Origin: Cellulomonas xylanilytica
GTDB taxonomy: Bacteria; Actinomycetota; Actinomycetes; Actinomycetales; Cellulomonadaceae
NCBI RefSeq assembly: GCF_007989805.1
Contig: NZ_BJUB01000002.1
Span: 434,001-498,000 of the forward strand
Direction of reading: 5' to 3'
Length of the DNA: 64,000 bases
The notes beneath the pieces are model-generated. The model ran no database searches. It had not been told where the DNA came from and saw only the letters and a list, made by a program, of their open reading frames with translations. Below are positions 26,259 to 33,901 of this stretch, in pieces (within the stretch, counting starts at the first letter, position 1; each line of letters starts with the position of its first letter). The position numbers were made by a program, and so were the translations under genes.

Positions 26259-26643
26259 GAGCGGGCGCCTCCATCAGTGCGCGGACCTCGAAGACCTGGC
26301 GCATCGGCGCACCGTCGGGGCCGGGTGCCGCGGACGCCCGGGCGGCGATCTCGATCGCCCGCGCCTCGTCGTCGACGTCGACCATCCAGTAGCCCGCGAG
26401 GAACTCCTTCGACTCCGCGAACGGTCCGTCGGTGACGACGGGCGCGGACACCCCGTCGCTCGTCACGAACTTGGCGGTGGAGGGCCACGCGAGACCCTGC
26501 CCGTCGACCAGCTCGCCGTTCGCCATGAGCTCCGCGCCCAGCTCCTGCTGGAAGCGGATGTGGCGCTGGACGTCCTCGGGCGCCCACTCGTCGATCGGGG
26601 GGACGCCCTCGACGTAGTAGTTCATCATCAGCATGTACTTCAC
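26248..26643 (-). CDS. YCII/DGPF-domain protein, partner of the ECF42 sigma factor
   Basis: A 131-residue DGPF/YCII-family protein with the hallmark VTDGPFAESKEFLAGYWMVDV. In many actinobacteria such genes sit directly before ECF42-type sigma genes and are among their targets; the mechanism is not settled. GTG at 26643 gives the typical N-terminus VKYMLMMNY. The stop lies inside the start region of the sigma gene, pointing to coupled translation. Confidence 0.88.
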   Translation of the reverse strand: MKYMLMMNYYVEGVPPIDEWAPEDVQRHIRFQQELGAELMANGELVDGQGLAWPSTAKFVTSDGVSAPVVTDGPFAESKEFLAGYWMVDVDDEARAIEIAARASAAPGPDGAPMRQVFEVRALMEAPAPVE

Positions 26644-26783
26644 GGTGCAGTCCGCCTCTCCGGGCCTCCGTCGGCCCGCTCGTCCGGTGGTCGGAGCCGC
26701 GCGCAGGATCTCGACACGCATCCTGTCGGCAATCCGCCGGCGACGACAGCCGCGTTTGGCCGGTGTCCGCGTCGGGGCGCACC

Positions 26784-27671
26784 ATGGCAGGGATGAACCG
26801 GAGATCCCTGACGCGCGCGACGGTCGCGGCCGCACTGGTGGCGACCCTGGCGGGCGCGTGCGCGCAGGAGGCCGCACCCTCGGCGGAGCCGGTCGTCGTC
26901 GCCGCGCCGGTCGCCGTCGTGAAGGCTGCCGCACCGGCCGTGCCCGTCCCTCCCGCCGCGGACCTGGGCGCGCTGCCGGTCATCGACCTCCTGCACGTCG
27001 TCCCGGGCCTGCCGGGCATCGACGGCCTGACGCAGCGCGAGAACGCCGACCCGGCGCTCGGCCGCTGGCAGACCGTCGTGGTCGTGCGTGACACCGCGGG
27101 CCGCGTCGCGCCGGCCGGTGCAGCGGTCGGTGTGGTCCCCGCCCTGACGCTCGAGGTGCGCACGACGCTGCCGGTCATCGACCAGCGCGGCCGGTGGCTG
27201 CGCGTGATGGTGGCGACGCGCGGTGCCCTGCCGAGCCAGGACGTCGCGCAGACCAACGGCCGCAGCGTCTGGATCGACGCCGCCGACACCGAGGCCGCCG
27301 GCACCGACTGGTCGATCCAGGTGGACACCGCCGCGCAGACGATCACGGTCGACGACGGCACGACGACGCACGTCCTGCCCGTGAAGGCGACCGGCGCCCC
27401 CGGCACGCCCACCCCGCACGTCCCCGCCTTCCTGCTGGGCACCCGCTGGCTGGAGCCCGGCACCACCACCCCGCGGGTGCTGCTCCTCTCGACGCAGAGC
27501 GAGACGATCGACCACTACGACAAGCCGACCGGCACGGCGGTGACCGCCATCCACACGACGACCCTGCGCGGCACGGGCGCGGTCTCGAACGGCTGCGTCC
27601 GGGTGGGCGACGACGTGCTCGACCTCGTGTGGCAGGCGCCTGCCGGGACGGTCGTCACCACCGTCGGTTGA
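26784..27671 (+). CDS. L,D-transpeptidase (YkuD domain), probable lipoprotein
   Basis: A 295-residue exported protein predicted to make 3-3 cross-links in peptidoglycan. The signal peptide ends in a lipobox-like LAGAC, with the cysteine at about residue 25 (Ala at -3, so lipidation is likely but not certain). An Ala/Pro/Val-rich linker follows. The YkuD catalytic site is AIHTT followed by GAVSNGCVRV, with the nucleophile at Cys271. ATG at 26784 has GGGG 6 nt upstream; ATG 26793 is an alternative. Confidence 0.87.
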   Translation: MAGMNRRSLTRATVAAALVATLAGACAQEAAPSAEPVVVAAPVAVVKAAAPAVPVPPAADLGALPVIDLLHVVPGLPGIDGLTQRENADPALGRWQTVVVVRDTAGRVAPAGAAVGVVPALTLEVRTTLPVIDQRGRWLRVMVATRGALPSQDVAQTNGRSVWIDAADTEAAGTDWSIQVDTAAQTITVDDGTTTHVLPVKATGAPGTPTPHVPAFLLGTRWLEPGTTTPRVLLLSTQSETIDHYDKPTGTAVTAIHTTTLRGTGAVSNGCVRVGDDVLDLVWQAPAGTVVTTVG

Positions 27672-27679
27672 ACTACCGC

Positions 27680-27695
27680 CAGAGAGCGCTCCCTG
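27680..27695. promoter_or_regulatory. LacI-type operator O1 (imperfect)
   Basis: CAGAGAGCGCTCCCTG, a 16-bp palindrome with one mismatched pair and core GAGCGCTC. It lies between the L,D-transpeptidase and GH16 genes, 68 bp centre to centre from O2. Confidence 0.75.
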
Positions 27696-27747
27696 CGCTT
27701 GTGTGCGCGCTCTTGACAGATGTCATGGGCGGTATCAGGGTGTGCAG

Positions 27748-27763
27748 CAGAGAGCGCTCTCTG
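27748..27763. promoter_or_regulatory. LacI-type operator O2 (perfect)
   Basis: CAGAGAGCGCTCTCTG, a perfect 16-bp palindrome 47 bp before the GH16 start codon. A TTGACA hexamer at 27713-27718 lies between O1 and O2; the matching -10 is unclear (TATCAG at only 14 bp spacing). The arrangement suits repression, possibly with DNA looping. Confidence 0.8.
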
Positions 27764-27810
27764 GCCCAGCCCCACCACCCATCCCGTCAATGACGACCCT
27801 TGGGGGAAGC

Positions 27811-29499
27811 ATGGCTCCCGTCCTCCCGCGCGCCCGTACGCCGCGGATCCTCGCTGCCGCAGCCGCGGCGCTCGCTCTCGCCGTCACGCTCGTCACCGTC
27901 CCCGTCGGGGCGCAGGCCGCCGACGTGCTGCTCTCGAAGGGCAGGCCGACCACCGCCTCGTCGGCCGAGAACGTCGCGTTCCCGGCCACGGCCGCGACCG
28001 ACGGCAACGCCGGGACGCGCTGGTCCAGCGCGTTCTCCGACCCGCAGTGGGTCAGCGTCGACCTCGGCTCGGCGCAGCGCATCAGCCGCGTCGACCTCAC
28101 CTGGGAGAACGCGTACGCCTCCCGCTACCAGCTGCAGGGCTCCACCGACGGCTCCACCTGGACGACCCTGCGCACCGAGGCCCCGACGTCCGCGGCCAAG
28201 CAGTCCCTCGCCGTCGACGCGACCGTCCGCCACGTGCGCGTCCTGGCGACCGCACGGGCCACCCAGTGGGGCGTGTCGCTGTGGGAGCTCGAGGTCTTCG
28301 GCGGCAGCACGACGCCGCCGACGTCGGGTCTGCTGTCCTACGCCAAGCCCGCGACCGCCTCCTCGTCGCAGGACGACGGCAGCTGCTGGCAGTGCGGCCC
28401 GGACAAGGCGTTCGACGCCGACCCGGCCTCGCGCTGGGCCAGCAGCAACCTGACCGGCTGGACCGACGCCGGCTGGATCCAGGTCGACCTCGGCGCCACC
28501 GCGACCATCAGCAAGGTCGTCCTGCAGTGGGACCCCGCCTACGCCACCGGGTACCAGATCCAGGTGTCCCCCAACGGCTCCACGTGGACCACGGTCTACT
28601 CGACGACCACGGGCAAGGGTTTCCACGAGGAGCTCGCGGTCAGCGGCACCGGCCGGTACGTGCGACTGGCGGTGAACAAGCGCAGCAGCGCGTACGGCTA
28701 CTCGCTGTACGACTTCGACGTCTACGGCACCGGCGGCAACCCCGTGCAACCGCCCGCGCACGCACCGGCACCCACCTTCTCGCGGCTCGCGTGGAGCGAC
28801 GAGTTCAACACCGCGGCCGGCACCCTGCCCGACCCGGCCAAGTGGACGATCGACCCCGGCACCGGCCAGAACAACGAGATCCAGTACTACACGAACAACC
28901 AGAACGCCCGGATGGACGGCGCCGGCAACCTGGTGATCGAGGCCCGCCGGGAGACCGCCGGCGGACGCGACTACACCTCGCACCGCATGAACACCGGCGG
29001 GAAGTTCGAGTTCGAGTACGGCCGGGTCGAGGCGCGGGTCAAGGTGCCCGAGGGGAACGGCCTGTGGCCGGCGTTCTGGATGATGGGCGCCGACTTCCTC
29101 ACCGGCCGCCCGTGGCCGTACAACGGCGAGATCGACATCATGGAGGTCCTCGGTCGCAACACCCGCGAGGGCTACTCCACCCTGCACGCCCCGCAGTACA
29201 ACGGCGGCGGCGGGTACGGGCAGATGTACACGGCTCCCGGCGGCGCCAAGCTCTCGGACGCGTTCCACGTGTGGGCCGCAGAGTGGGATGCGACCGGCAT
29301 CCGGTTCTCCCTCGACGGTGTCGTCGTGTTCACCGCCAGCAAGGCGACCGTCCAGGCGACCAAGGGTCCGTGGGTGTTCGACCACCCGTTCTACGTGATC
29401 CTCAACCTGGCCGTCGGCGGCGACTGGCCCGGACCGGTCGACGCGACGACGCCGTTCCCGTCGCGGATGCTCGTCGACTACGTCCGCGTCTACCGCTGA
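27811..29499 (+). CDS. Secreted GH16 beta-glucanase with two F5/8-type (CBM32-like) domains
   Basis: A 562-residue exported enzyme, probably an endo-beta-1,3-glucanase (laminarinase). A signal peptide ends near VPVGAQAA (about residue 38). Two discoidin/F5/8 type C domains follow at about 40-170 and 175-310, each with the WSSxFSDPQWVSVDLG or WIQVDLGATATISKV pattern. They are joined by a Pro-rich linker to the GH16 catalytic domain (320-562). The catalytic motif ExDxxE is EIDIME, Glu440 to Glu445. ATG 27811 is preceded by GGGGGAAG. It is flanked by paired LacI operators upstream and a LacI regulator gene downstream. Confidence 0.93.
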   Translation: MAPVLPRARTPRILAAAAAALALAVTLVTVPVGAQAADVLLSKGRPTTASSAENVAFPATAATDGNAGTRWSSAFSDPQWVSVDLGSAQRISRVDLTWENAYASRYQLQGSTDGSTWTTLRTEAPTSAAKQSLAVDATVRHVRVLATARATQWGVSLWELEVFGGSTTPPTSGLLSYAKPATASSSQDDGSCWQCGPDKAFDADPASRWASSNLTGWTDAGWIQVDLGATATISKVVLQWDPAYATGYQIQVSPNGSTWTTVYSTTTGKGFHEELAVSGTGRYVRLAVNKRSSAYGYSLYDFDVYGTGGNPVQPPAHAPAPTFSRLAWSDEFNTAAGTLPDPAKWTIDPGTGQNNEIQYYTNNQNARMDGAGNLVIEARRETAGGRDYTSHRMNTGGKFEFEYGRVEARVKVPEGNGLWPAFWMMGADFLTGRPWPYNGEIDIMEVLGRNTREGYSTLHAPQYNGGGGYGQMYTAPGGAKLSDAFHVWAAEWDATGIRFSLDGVVVFTASKATVQATKGPWVFDHPFYVILNLAVGGDWPGPVDATTPFPSRMLVDYVRVYR

Positions 29500-29505
29500 C
29501 GTGCG

Positions 29506-29542
29506 CACCGGGGGGCCGACGCCCGTCGTCGGCCCCCCGGTG
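29506..29542 (+). terminator. Terminator of the GH16 gene
   Basis: Perfect 16-bp stem CACCGGGGGGCCGACG (29506-29521) against 29527-29542, loop CCCGT, starting 6 bp after the stop codon. It separates the glucanase from the LacI regulator, which therefore has its own promoter. Confidence 0.85.
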
Positions 29543-29555
29543 CTACAACAGGGCC

Positions 29556-30584
29556 ATGACCGCGCCACACGCCTCCACGCTCGAGGAGGTCGCGCTCCGC
29601 GCCGGCGTCTCCCGGTCCACCGTGTCGCGGGTCCTCAACGGCATCGCCGTGGACCCGGTGATGCGCCGCAAGGTGGACGAGGCCGTCCGGGAGACCGGGT
29701 ACGTGCCCAACTACGCGGCCCGCTCGCTGGTCACCCGCCGGACCAACTCGGTCGCCCTCGTCATCGCGGAGCCGGCCTCCGGCTCGTCGGGCGCCGCGTT
29801 CCTGGAGCGGATCTTCTCCGACCCGTACTTCGGCCGGGTGACCGCCGGCGCGCAGGGCGTGCTGCGGGCGTCCGGCATCCACCTCGTCGTGCTCCCCGCG
29901 GACCGCGAGGACCACGACTTCGTCCTGGCGTACCTGAAGCAGGGTCACGTCGACGGCGTGCTCGTCATCTCCAGCGCCGACGACACCGACCTCCCGCTCG
30001 CCCTGCACCAGCTGCACGTCCCGTCGGTGCTCTCCCACCGGCCGACGTCCGGCGTGCCGCTCAGCTGGGTCGACGCCGACCAGGCGGCGGGAGGCCGGCT
30101 CGCCGCCGAGCACCTGGTCTCGCTCGGCGTGCGGTCCTGCGTGGCCGTCGCCGGTCCGGAGGACCTGGCCGCCGCCCGGGAGCGCCTCGACGGCTTCCTC
30201 GCGACCGCCGCAGCGCAGGGCATTTCCGTCCAGGTGCTGCCCGGCGACTTCACCGCCCGCAGCGGCGTGGTGGCGGCCCGCACGATCGTCGACGAGCTGC
30301 CCGGCACCGACGGCGTCTTCGCCGCCAACGACCTCATGGCCGAGTCGGTGGTGCGGCACCTGCAGGACGCCGGGCGCCGGGTCCCGCAGGACGTCGTGGT
30401 CGTCGGCTTCGACGACACCAGCACCGCGCTGGGCACCACCCCGCCCCTGACGACCGTGCGGCAGCCCGTCGAGGACATGGCCGCGGAGATGGCCCGGCTC
30501 CTCCTCGACCGGATCGCCAGCCCGCAGCAGCCGCCCCGTGGGGTGCTGTTCCAGCCGTCGCTCGTCGTGCGGGGGACCGCGTAG
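29556..30584 (+). CDS. LacI-family transcriptional regulator
   Basis: A 342-residue repressor. The N-terminal helix-turn-helix is TLEEVALRAGVSRSTVSRVLNG with hinge VPNYAARSLVTRRTNSVALV. A periplasmic-binding-protein-like effector domain follows (DGVLVISSADD, DGVFAANDLMAESVVRHL, VVVVGFDDTSTALGTTPPLTTVRQP). It most likely binds the GAGCGCTC operators upstream of the adjacent GH16 gene, and perhaps the PL11 operator at 13188. The inducer is probably an oligosaccharide. The start is ATG 29556, with TACAAC 6 nt upstream and no Shine-Dalgarno sequence. Confidence 0.92.
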   Translation: MTAPHASTLEEVALRAGVSRSTVSRVLNGIAVDPVMRRKVDEAVRETGYVPNYAARSLVTRRTNSVALVIAEPASGSSGAAFLERIFSDPYFGRVTAGAQGVLRASGIHLVVLPADREDHDFVLAYLKQGHVDGVLVISSADDTDLPLALHQLHVPSVLSHRPTSGVPLSWVDADQAAGGRLAAEHLVSLGVRSCVAVAGPEDLAAARERLDGFLATAAAQGISVQVLPGDFTARSGVVAARTIVDELPGTDGVFAANDLMAESVVRHLQDAGRRVPQDVVVVGFDDTSTALGTTPPLTTVRQPVEDMAAEMARLLLDRIASPQQPPRGVLFQPSLVVRGTA

Positions 30585-30601
30585 CGCCCTAGCCTCCGGG
30601 G

Positions 30602-31276
30602 ATGCGCCCGCTCCCGCTCCGCCGCCGTGCGCTCCTGCGCGCCGCCGCGTTCGGGATCGCGTTCACCATCCCGGTCGCCGTCCTCGCGTACCTGGTGCGT
30701 GCCGAGGTGGATGCCGTCGTCACCTTCGACCAGCGCACCATCCAGGCCGCCACCGAGTTCACGCGCGACCACCCGGGCGTCCGCCAGGCGCTCCTCGTGT
30801 GGCAGGAGCTGTTCCAGGCGAAGTGGGTCAACCTCGCCGCGACGCTCGTCTGCGTCTGGGTCTGGCGCCGGCACGGGCTGACCACCCGGGCGCTGTGGGC
30901 GTTCCTCACGATCATGGCCGCCTGGGTCATCCAGCTGGGCGCCAAGGGTCTGGTCCAGCGGGCCCGTCCGGTGGTCGAGGACGCCGTCGCGCACGCCCCC
31001 GGGTCCAGCTTCCCGTCCGGGCACGCGACGAACACCGCCGCCGTCGCCGTGACCCTGACCCTGCTGGTCTGGCCGCTGCTCGGACCCCGCGGCCGGGTGG
31101 TCGTCCCGCTCGTCGCCGCCACCTGCACCCTCCTCACGGCCGTCGACCGCGTCATGCTCGGCGTGCACTACCCCTCCGACGTCGTCGCAGGGATCGCTCT
31201 GGGGACGGCCCTCGCGGGCGCGTCCTACCTGGGCTACAGCGGCTGGTCCGCGACGCCCCCCGACCAGGAGAAGTGA
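30602..31276 (+). CDS. PAP2-family phosphatase
   Basis: A 224-residue membrane phosphatase of the PAP2 superfamily. The three active-site motifs are present: KGLVQRARP, SFPSGHATN and RVMLGVHYPSDV. About six membrane helices are visible. It probably dephosphorylates a lipid phosphate or polyprenyl diphosphate at the outer face. Its TGA overlaps the next ATG by one base, starting a three-gene unit. TAGCCT lies 6 nt before the ATG with no Shine-Dalgarno sequence. Confidence 0.9.
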   Translation: MRPLPLRRRALLRAAAFGIAFTIPVAVLAYLVRAEVDAVVTFDQRTIQAATEFTRDHPGVRQALLVWQELFQAKWVNLAATLVCVWVWRRHGLTTRALWAFLTIMAAWVIQLGAKGLVQRARPVVEDAVAHAPGSSFPSGHATNTAAVAVTLTLLVWPLLGPRGRVVVPLVAATCTLLTAVDRVMLGVHYPSDVVAGIALGTALAGASYLGYSGWSATPPDQEK

Positions 31277-32007
31277 TGCACACCTTCCTGCACCGCTACG
31301 AGCTGGACTCGTCCGCCCCCACCCGCAAGGAGGCGTGGCGCGACTTCGCCGTCCGCGTGCTGCTCCCCGCGGTCGGCCTGTGGGTGGTGATCGTCGGCAT
31401 CGGGCTCCTCATCACCGGCCCGCTGGACAACCTGCCCGGCGAGGCCGCCGTCAACGAGTGGTTCGTCGAGCAGCGCACCGAGACGCTCGACGCCGTGACG
31501 ACGGTCCTGTCCGCCATCGGCACCACCGAGTTCATCATCGGCGCGTGCGTGCTCTTCGTCGCGCTCTTCTGGTGGCGCACCAAGCAGTGGTGGCTCGCGA
31601 TCGTGCCGCCGCAGGCCATCGCCGTGCAGGCCATCGTGTTCATGACCTCCGCCCTCGTCGTCGGCCGCGAGCGCCCCGACGTCGAGAAGCTCGACGACTC
31701 CCCGCCCACCTCCAGCTTCCCCAGCGGCCACACCGGCGCGTCGACCGCGTTCTACGTCGTCCTGGCCATGCTCGCCCAGCGGATCGGCAACCGTGCGCTG
31801 CGCATCGCCGTCACGGTCGTCTGCCTGCTGGTGCCCCTCGCCGTCGGCACCGCCCGCCTCTACCGCGGCATGCACAGCCTCTCCGACGTCATGGTCGGGC
31901 TGCTCAACGGGCTCGTATGCGCGTTCCTGGCGTGGAACTACCTGCGCCGGGACACGACGTCCGTGACGGCGCGCACCCGCTCCACGGCGCGGAGCCTGAC
32001 CCGCTGA
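31276..32007 (+). CDS. Second PAP2-family phosphatase
   Basis: A 243-residue PAP2 protein with a longer N-terminal cytoplasmic part. Motifs are GRERPDVEKLD (the K of KxxxxxxRP is not obvious), SSFPSGHTGAS and RLYRGMHSLSDV. About six membrane helices. It is adjacent to another PAP2 gene but clearly different in sequence, so this is not a recent duplication. Start and stop codons overlap both neighbours (TGATG). Confidence 0.9.
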   Translation: MHTFLHRYELDSSAPTRKEAWRDFAVRVLLPAVGLWVVIVGIGLLITGPLDNLPGEAAVNEWFVEQRTETLDAVTTVLSAIGTTEFIIGACVLFVALFWWRTKQWWLAIVPPQAIAVQAIVFMTSALVVGRERPDVEKLDDSPPTSSFPSGHTGASTAFYVVLAMLAQRIGNRALRIAVTVVCLLVPLAVGTARLYRGMHSLSDVMVGLLNGLVCAFLAWNYLRRDTTSVTARTRSTARSLTR

Positions 32008-32648
32008 TGGCCGGACGGCGCGCCGTCATCGTCGGAGCGGTGGCGTGGATCGTCCAACCCCTGTACCTGGTCGCCGAGCTGGTGGCCGCCCGGGGCTCCA
32101 CCGCGCCCTACAGCCTGCTCGACCAGACCATCAGCGACCTCGGCGCGACGCAGTGCACGACCATCGCCTACCCCTACGGCGACGTCGCTGTCTGCTCGCC
32201 GTGGCACCCGCTGGTCAACGCGAGCTTCGTGGTCTTCGGGGTGCTGCTCGCCCTCGGAGCCGTCCTGCTGCGGGGGTCGCTGCCACGGCCTCGCCTCGCC
32301 ACGGCCTCGACGGTCGCGTGGGTGGTCGCGGGCCTGAGCAGCGTCGCCACCGGGCTGGTCCCCGTCGACCAGGACCTGGAGCTGCACGCGCTCGTCGCAC
32401 TGCCCTCGCTCGTCGCCCTGCCGCTGGCCCTGCTGCTGCTGGCAGCCAGCCTGCACCCGGCGGTCCCGCGACTGGGCGCCGCGACCGCCGTCGTCGGCCT
32501 CGCCTCGCTCGCCGGGTCGGTCGCCTTCCTCCTCACCGCGACGAGCCCGGACCTGGGCGGGCTGTGGGAGCGACTGGCGTTCTGGCCCAGCTACCTGTGG
32601 GTGCCCGTGGTCGCGGTGGCCCTCCTGCGACGGCGAGGTCCCGCCTGA
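32007..32648 (+). CDS. DUF998 membrane protein
   Basis: A 213-residue protein with six predicted membrane helices and the DUF998 pattern: TISDLGATQC near the N-terminus, WHPLVNASFVVFGVLLALGA, and GLVPVDQDLELHALVALPS. Function unknown. It ends the PAP2-PAP2-DUF998 unit, with an overlapping TGATG junction. Confidence 0.8.
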   Translation: MAGRRAVIVGAVAWIVQPLYLVAELVAARGSTAPYSLLDQTISDLGATQCTTIAYPYGDVAVCSPWHPLVNASFVVFGVLLALGAVLLRGSLPRPRLATASTVAWVVAGLSSVATGLVPVDQDLELHALVALPSLVALPLALLLLAASLHPAVPRLGAATAVVGLASLAGSVAFLLTATSPDLGGLWERLAFWPSYLWVPVVAVALLRRRGPA

Positions 32649-32696
32649 GTCGCCGGTGACCGCGCGCTCCCCCGGGGGTTGCTGCGCCGGCCGCCG

Positions 32697-33305
32697 TCAG
32701 GTCGAGGGCGCACGCAGGCCGAGCGCGTGGAGCTCGAGCGCCGCCAGCGCGCGGACGACCTCGGGGTCGCGACGACGCCATGCGTCCGCCGGGTCGTCGC
32801 TCACGCGCGCGAGCGCACGGACCGGCTGTGACGCGAGCGCGCGCAGGGCGAACAGGTCCAGGTCCGCCGCGGAGTCGAGGATGCGCGTGGCGGCGCGCGC
32901 ACGGCTGACGAACCGGGCCCGGGTGATCAGCCAGACCGCGACGACGAGCAGGATGGGGATCGCGGAGATCGTGAGGCCCAGCAGCAGCGCGATCTGGTGC
33001 GCACCCTCCTGCACCTCGACGCCCGCGTCGGCGATCGAGTCGGCCGCGCCGCCGGCCGCGGTGAACGGTGCGCGCACGTCGTCGCCGACGAGCGGCACAC
33101 GCGCGACGGTGTCCCCCGCGGAGTCCAGGCTGTCCGACAGCGACGACCCGGCGGCCTCGAGCGTGCGCCCTGGAGCAGCGAGCCGTCCGACGACCTCGTG
33201 CACCCACTGGCCGGCGCGCACCCAGAGAACCACCCAGCCGATGACGAGAAGGTCGGCGACCACCTGGACGGTCCGGCGCCACGGGGTCTGTGCGTAGAGG
33301 ATCAC
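32697..33305 (-). CDS. Hypothetical two-TM membrane protein
   Basis: A 202-residue protein with membrane helices at about residues 15-35 (VVADLLVIGWVVLWVRAG) and 115-138 (IALLLGLTISAIPILLVVAVWLI), separated by an amphipathic extracellular region. The C-terminal cytoplasmic part is Arg/Ala-rich and helical. The family is not recognised. GTG at 33305 gives the N-terminus VILYAQTPWRRT. Confidence 0.7.
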   Translation of the reverse strand: MILYAQTPWRRTVQVVADLLVIGWVVLWVRAGQWVHEVVGRLAAPGRTLEAAGSSLSDSLDSAGDTVARVPLVGDDVRAPFTAAGGAADSIADAGVEVQEGAHQIALLLGLTISAIPILLVVAVWLITRARFVSRARAATRILDSAADLDLFALRALASQPVRALARVSDDPADAWRRRDPEVVRALAALELHALGLRAPST

Positions 33306-33358
33306 GCGGACATCTTGGCGTGCCGGTGCGCGGCGCGCGGCTCGGCGATGATGGCGCG

Positions 33359-33901
33359 ATGACGACGCGGCCGACCCTGTACCTGACCGTCGGTCTGCCC
33401 GGCACGGGGAAGACCACGGAGGCACGGCGCCTCGAGGTCGAGGAGGACGCCCTCCGCCTCACCAAGGACGAGTGGGTCAAGGCGCTCTACGGCCTCGCGA
33501 ACCCGCCGTCGGCCACGGACGTGATCGAAGGTCGGCTGATCGAGATCGGTCTGCGGGCCCTCCGGCTGGGCATCAGCGTCGTCCTCGACTTCGGGCTCTG
33601 GTCCCGCGACGAGCGGTCCGCACTGCGGCAGGCGGCTGCCGACCTCGGTGTGCCCGTCGAGCTGCGCTATCTCGCGCTCACCCCGGCCGAGCAGCGGCGA
33701 CGACTGGACCGCCGCCACGCCGACGAGCCGCACACCACGTGGCCCATGACCGACGAGGAGCTCGCCGGGTGGGCGGCGACCTTCGCCGTCCCGACGCCCG
33801 GCGAGCTCGACGGCAGCGAGCCCGTCGACAGCCCGCCGGCGGGCTGCGCGACGTGGGACGACTGGCGCCGCCACCGCTGGCCGGCGTCGGTCCCCGACTA
33901 G
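33359..33901 (+). CDS. AAA_33-type P-loop kinase
   Basis: A 180-residue nucleotide kinase-like protein. The Walker A is GLPGTGKTT at about residues 13-21. VVLDFGLWSRDERSAL corresponds to the second conserved region of the AAA_33/zeta-toxin-like group, and the RYLALTPAEQRRRLDRR segment to the lid. It could phosphorylate a small molecule; chloramphenicol phosphotransferase and polynucleotide-kinase-like enzymes share the fold. The stop overlaps the convergent hydrolase gene by 4 bp. Confidence 0.78.
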   Translation: MTTRPTLYLTVGLPGTGKTTEARRLEVEEDALRLTKDEWVKALYGLANPPSATDVIEGRLIEIGLRALRLGISVVLDFGLWSRDERSALRQAAADLGVPVELRYLALTPAEQRRRLDRRHADEPHTTWPMTDEELAGWAATFAVPTPGELDGSEPVDSPPAGCATWDDWRRHRWPASVPD

